DNA from: Paenibacillus dendritiformis
GTDB lineage: Bacteria; Bacillota; Bacilli; Paenibacillales; Paenibacillaceae
Direction: 5' to 3'
Length of the DNA stretch: 64,000 nucleotides
Assembly (NCBI RefSeq): GCF_015845845.1
Contig: NZ_LDIG01000159.1
Coordinates: forward strand, 62,001 to 126,000
This document shows, piece after piece, positions 61,873-64,000 of this stretch. Each line of letters starts with the position of its first letter. Within the stretch, counting starts at the first letter, position 1. The translations under genes were made by a program, and so were the position numbers. Below the pieces are notes generated by a model. That model saw only the letters and a list, made by a program, of their open reading frames with translations. It was not told the DNA's origin and ran no database searches.

Positions 61873-62810
61873 CCGATTCACAACATGTTACCTCCGCTTC
61901 AGCGGATGCGGAGCAGCCGCGGCTGGCGGCGATGGAAGGCGCTGGGGGTTCCCCGGTCCGGACAGGGGGAGCGGATCTGCACACCCATACGGAGGCCTCC
62001 GACGGAATGACCCGGCCGGAAGAGAATGTCCGCTTGGCGAAGGAGGCCGGGCTTGAAGCGTTGGCCATTACCGATCATGACACGGTGGCCGGCATCGGAG
62101 AGGCGCTCGCCGCCGGCCGGCGCTTGGGCATCGAGATTGTGCCCGGCGTCGAGATCAGCACGGTCGAGGAGGGCACCGATATTCATGTGCTCGGCTATTT
62201 CGTGCGGGTGGAGGACGAGCGGTTCCTGCAGCGGTTGAGCGAGCTGCGCGCGGTCCGGGACCGCCGCAACGAGATGCTGATCGCGAAGCTGAACGAGCTG
62301 GGCATTCCGCTGACGATGGAGGAGGTTCTGTCCGGCCTCCGCCGGCCGCTGTCGCCGGGCGAAACGGTGGGCCGCCCGCATATCGCGGACGCCCTCGTCC
62401 GCCGCGGCGCGGTGCGGGACATGCAGGAGGCGTTCGAGCGCTATATCGGCGTCGGCGGGGCGGCTTACGTCAATCCGCCCCGCATCCGGCCTGGCGAGGC
62501 CGTGCGCTGGATCAAGGAAGCGGGAGGCGCCGCCGTGCTCGCCCACCCGGGCATCTACGGCAATGACGAGCTGGTCGCGCGGCTGCTGGATGAATCGCCA
62601 TGGGACGGCATCGAGGCATGGCATTCCGATCATTCAGCCGCGGACGCGGAGCGGTATTTGCAGTTGGCGGAGCGGTACGGCCTGATCGCGACCGCCGGCT
62701 CGGACTTCCATGGCGCGCGGCAGGGGAAGGTGTTCCATGGCGCGCTGGGCGGCCGGCGCGTCGGGCTGGAGGCCGTACGGCGCCTGAGGGAGCGAAGCGG
62801 GCGGGATTGA
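61869..62810 (+). CDS. PHP-domain phosphoesterase
   Basis: This cytosolic metal-dependent phosphoesterase is 313 residues long. The PHP core: ADLHTHTEASDGMTRPEENV near residue 36, LAITDHDTVAGIGEAL near 68, IVPGVEISTVEEGTDIHVLG near 93, VGRPHIADALVRRG near 170, AVLAHPGIYG near 220 and TAGSDFHGARQGK near 275. These histidines and aspartates are the tri-metal ligands of the YciV/TrpH branch, which cleaves short RNA 5'-3' or pAp-like 3'-phosphates. AAAAGGAGTGG precedes the start, which overlaps the LysR stop. Confidence 0.92.
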   Translation: MTDSQHVTSASADAEQPRLAAMEGAGGSPVRTGGADLHTHTEASDGMTRPEENVRLAKEAGLEALAITDHDTVAGIGEALAAGRRLGIEIVPGVEISTVEEGTDIHVLGYFVRVEDERFLQRLSELRAVRDRRNEMLIAKLNELGIPLTMEEVLSGLRRPLSPGETVGRPHIADALVRRGAVRDMQEAFERYIGVGGAAYVNPPRIRPGEAVRWIKEAGGAAVLAHPGIYGNDELVARLLDESPWDGIEAWHSDHSAADAERYLQLAERYGLIATAGSDFHGARQGKVFHGALGGRRVGLEAVRRLRERSGRD

Positions 62811-62873
62811 CCCGCGGCCGGCGTCCGTTCTCCCCTGGAGAGCGGGCGTGCAGGCAGGCGACCGGAGCAGGGG

Positions 62874-63062
62874 CAATCCTGCAAAACTGCAGCATTTTTC
62901 AAGGGGAACGGCTGATTTGGCGGAAAATCCTGCAAAAGTGCAGGAATCTGCGCCTATTGAGCCCTGAACGCGTGGTTGAGACGGGGAAAAGATGCATTTT
63001 TGCAGGAATCGTTCGCCGTGTATCTGCAATGTTTTGAAAAGATGTAATTTTGCAGGATTTCC
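62874..63062. repeat. Second array of TGCA-centred palindromes
   Basis: Four elements at 62874, 62932, 62989 and 63026 have AATCCTGCAAAA facing TGCAGCATT or TGCAGGAAT; the last two are partial. Spacing is about 37-58 bases with unrelated spacers. The palindromes match those at 31906-32091. No gene is seen from 62811 to 63486. Confidence 0.7.
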
Positions 63063-63093
63063 GCCGCCGCCGCGGCTTCTCTTAACGAGACTG

Positions 63094-63277
63094 CACCGGA
63101 GATGTATGTCCTGCACCTGTACGGAACGCGCCCGGAGATGCATCTTGCGTACTTACTGGACGCGCTCCCGAGGCACACATCCCGCAATTGTACTGGACGC
63201 GCTCCCGAGGTACACATCCCGCACCTGTACTGGACACACTACGCAGACATCCATTCCCGTACTGTCCCGGATATGCT
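63094..63277. repeat. Degenerate tandem repeat of 37-bp units
   Basis: Five units start at 63094, 63131, 63167, 63204 and 63241 with lengths 37, 36, 37, 37 and 37. Units 3 and 4 are nearly the same (CCCGAGGCACACATCCCGCA against CCCGAGGTACACATCCCGCA). The shared end is TACTGGACGCGCT. The unit is not a multiple of three, which argues against coding. It follows the palindrome array directly. Confidence 0.8.
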
Positions 63278-63422
63278 CCAAACACGCTCCGGGCATGCCC
63301 CAATCTTGCTCCAGTCTTGACCCAGACTAAGCCCCGGACCGAAAATGCCATCGTCCCGGAAGGAGCCTCTTCTCGGGAAAACGGGAACAGCTGCGGAGCC
63401 GCAACGCAGACATGAACGGGAC

Positions 63423-63467
63423 AAAAAAGCCTGGAAGCAAGGAACCGAATGGTTCCTACCCCAGGCG
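63423..63467 (-). terminator. Terminator of rqcH
   Basis: Read on the minus strand, GCCTGGGGTAGGAACC and GGTTCCTTGCTTCCAGGC pair with a few mismatches, followed by TTTTTTGT. It lies 20 bases beyond the gene's stop. Confidence 0.8.
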
Positions 63468-63486
63468 TCTTGCTGTGTGTGCTGGT

Positions 63487-64000
63487 TCAACCGCTCGTCT
63501 TGACGGTGACCGGAAGCTGTCCGACCCGATCCGCGTCCGGCGTAATGAACAATGTCTTCTGCCGCTCGTAAATGACGAAGCCCGGCTTCGCCCCGTTCGG
63601 CTTGCGGACATGGCGGATGAGTGTGTAGTCGACAGGGACGAGGCTGGAATGCTTGCCCTGGCTGAAATAGGCTGCCAACTGGGCCGCTTCCTCCAGGGTG
63701 GCGTCCCCGAACCGCTCGCTCCGGATGACGACATGCGATCCGGGAATGTCCTTCGTGTGAAGCCATGTGTCGTTCGGCTGGGCCAGCCGGTTGGTGACGT
63801 ACTCATTTTGCAAGTTGTTCTTGCCCACATAGATCGGTATGCCCTCGGAGGAGGTGTAGCAGTACACCGTCGGCCGCGCGTCTTTTTTCTTCCGCTTGCC
63901 CTTCCGTTCCCGATCGCGCAAATAGCCTTCCTGGACGAGCTCCTCCCGAATCTCCTGCGCATCCTGCAGATTGGCTCCCGCGAGCTGATGCAGCAGCATC
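63487..64000 (-). CDS. rqcH: RqcH / NFACT (FbpA-like) protein, C-terminal part
   Basis: RqcH binds stalled 50S subunits and adds alanine tails for ribosome quality control. Only the last 170 residues are visible; the 5' part lies beyond the right edge and the frame is open to base 64000. The region is the NFACT-R domain: PTVYCYTSSEGIPIYVGKNN near the edge, NEYVTNRLAQPNDTWLHTKD, PGSHVVIRSERFGDATLEEA and KHSSLVPVDYTLIRHVRKPN, with GFVIYERQKTLFITPD at the end. Full-length proteins have about 570 residues. The gene ends in TSG and a terminator follows. It is convergent with the LysR/PHP unit across the repeats. Confidence 0.93.
   Translation of the reverse strand, partial: MLLHQLAGANLQDAQEIREELVQEGYLRDRERKGKRKKKDARPTVYCYTSSEGIPIYVGKNNLQNEYVTNRLAQPNDTWLHTKDIPGSHVVIRSERFGDATLEEAAQLAAYFSQGKHSSLVPVDYTLIRHVRKPNGAKPGFVIYERQKTLFITPDADRVGQLPVTVKTSG

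Noticed and set aside
62634-63143. Minus-strand frames across the second palindrome array
   Set aside because: They run antisense to the PHP gene and through repeats; cysteine-rich translations such as KCIF come from the TGCA words.

Overview
The window is a chromosomal segment of a moderately GC-rich Gram-positive bacterium of the Paenibacillus type. The evidence is the presence of many Bacillales-specific families (YlbF, YlbG, YlaN, YugN-like, YktB, YtxJ, DUF1292, CcpA, AcuA/AcuC), Gly/Ala/Arg-rich coding compared with Bacillus, strong AGGAGG ribosome sites and frequent TTG and GTG starts. No plasmid, phage or insertion-sequence gene was recognised. The species cannot be named from the sequence.

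Layout. 1-4195: 3' end of a pyrimidine operon (carB, pyrF, pyrE). 4445-11559: five-gene transport locus with two LolD/MacB-type ATPases, an HlyD-like adaptor lipoprotein, a 964-residue FtsX-type permease and a solute-binding lipoprotein; the second ATPase carries a C-terminal AbrB-like domain. 12045-13469: four tRNA genes (fMet, a CAU tRNA, Leu, Val) around ung. 13470-14179: gene-free stretch with tandem repeats and a purine-rich strand. 14180-24588: small housekeeping and unknown genes, a PLP-dependent decarboxylase (speA type), an MFS exporter and gnd. 24802-27531: aroK, a rhodanese and an unusual aroA. 27654-31267: a GlcNAc-type PTS IICBA gene overlapping ptsI with no HPr gene beside it.

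31435-44495 resembles the Bacillus subtilis ytxJ-ccpA-acuC-acuA-acsA-tyrS-rpsD order: YtxJ, ccpA, mtnN, acuC and acuA (minus), acsA (plus, with a CcpA-type cre site), a class A PBP with fibronectin domains, and rpsD. tyrS is missing from its expected place, where a tyrosine-type T-box-like leader remains with no gene after it. 44913-54732 holds a GAF-GGDEF cyclase, an M29 aminopeptidase, an HPr-like protein without the phospho-histidine segment, YlaN, a Ca2+/H+ antiporter, a Gls24 protein, an FtsW-type SEDS protein with YugN, and an M20 amidohydrolase. 54789-59723 holds a CBS protein, a bacterial XPB helicase overlapping a 659-residue helicase-associated protein, then ylbF and ylbG. 60233-64000 holds a hypothetical gene, a LysR regulator overlapping a PHP phosphoesterase, and the 3' end of rqcH.

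Two themes run through the window. One is carbon control: CcpA, PTS components, an acetyl-CoA synthetase with its deacetylase and acetyltransferase, and a degenerate HPr. The other is a set of unrelated degenerate repeat arrays in gene-free gaps: about 50 bp units near 13.6 kb, TGCA-centred palindromes near 32.0 and 62.9 kb, 11-bp units near 59.9 kb and 37-bp units near 63.2 kb. The most notable items are the orphan T-box, the AbrB-like fusion on the ABC ATPase, the His-less HPr, the XPB pair and the palindrome arrays.
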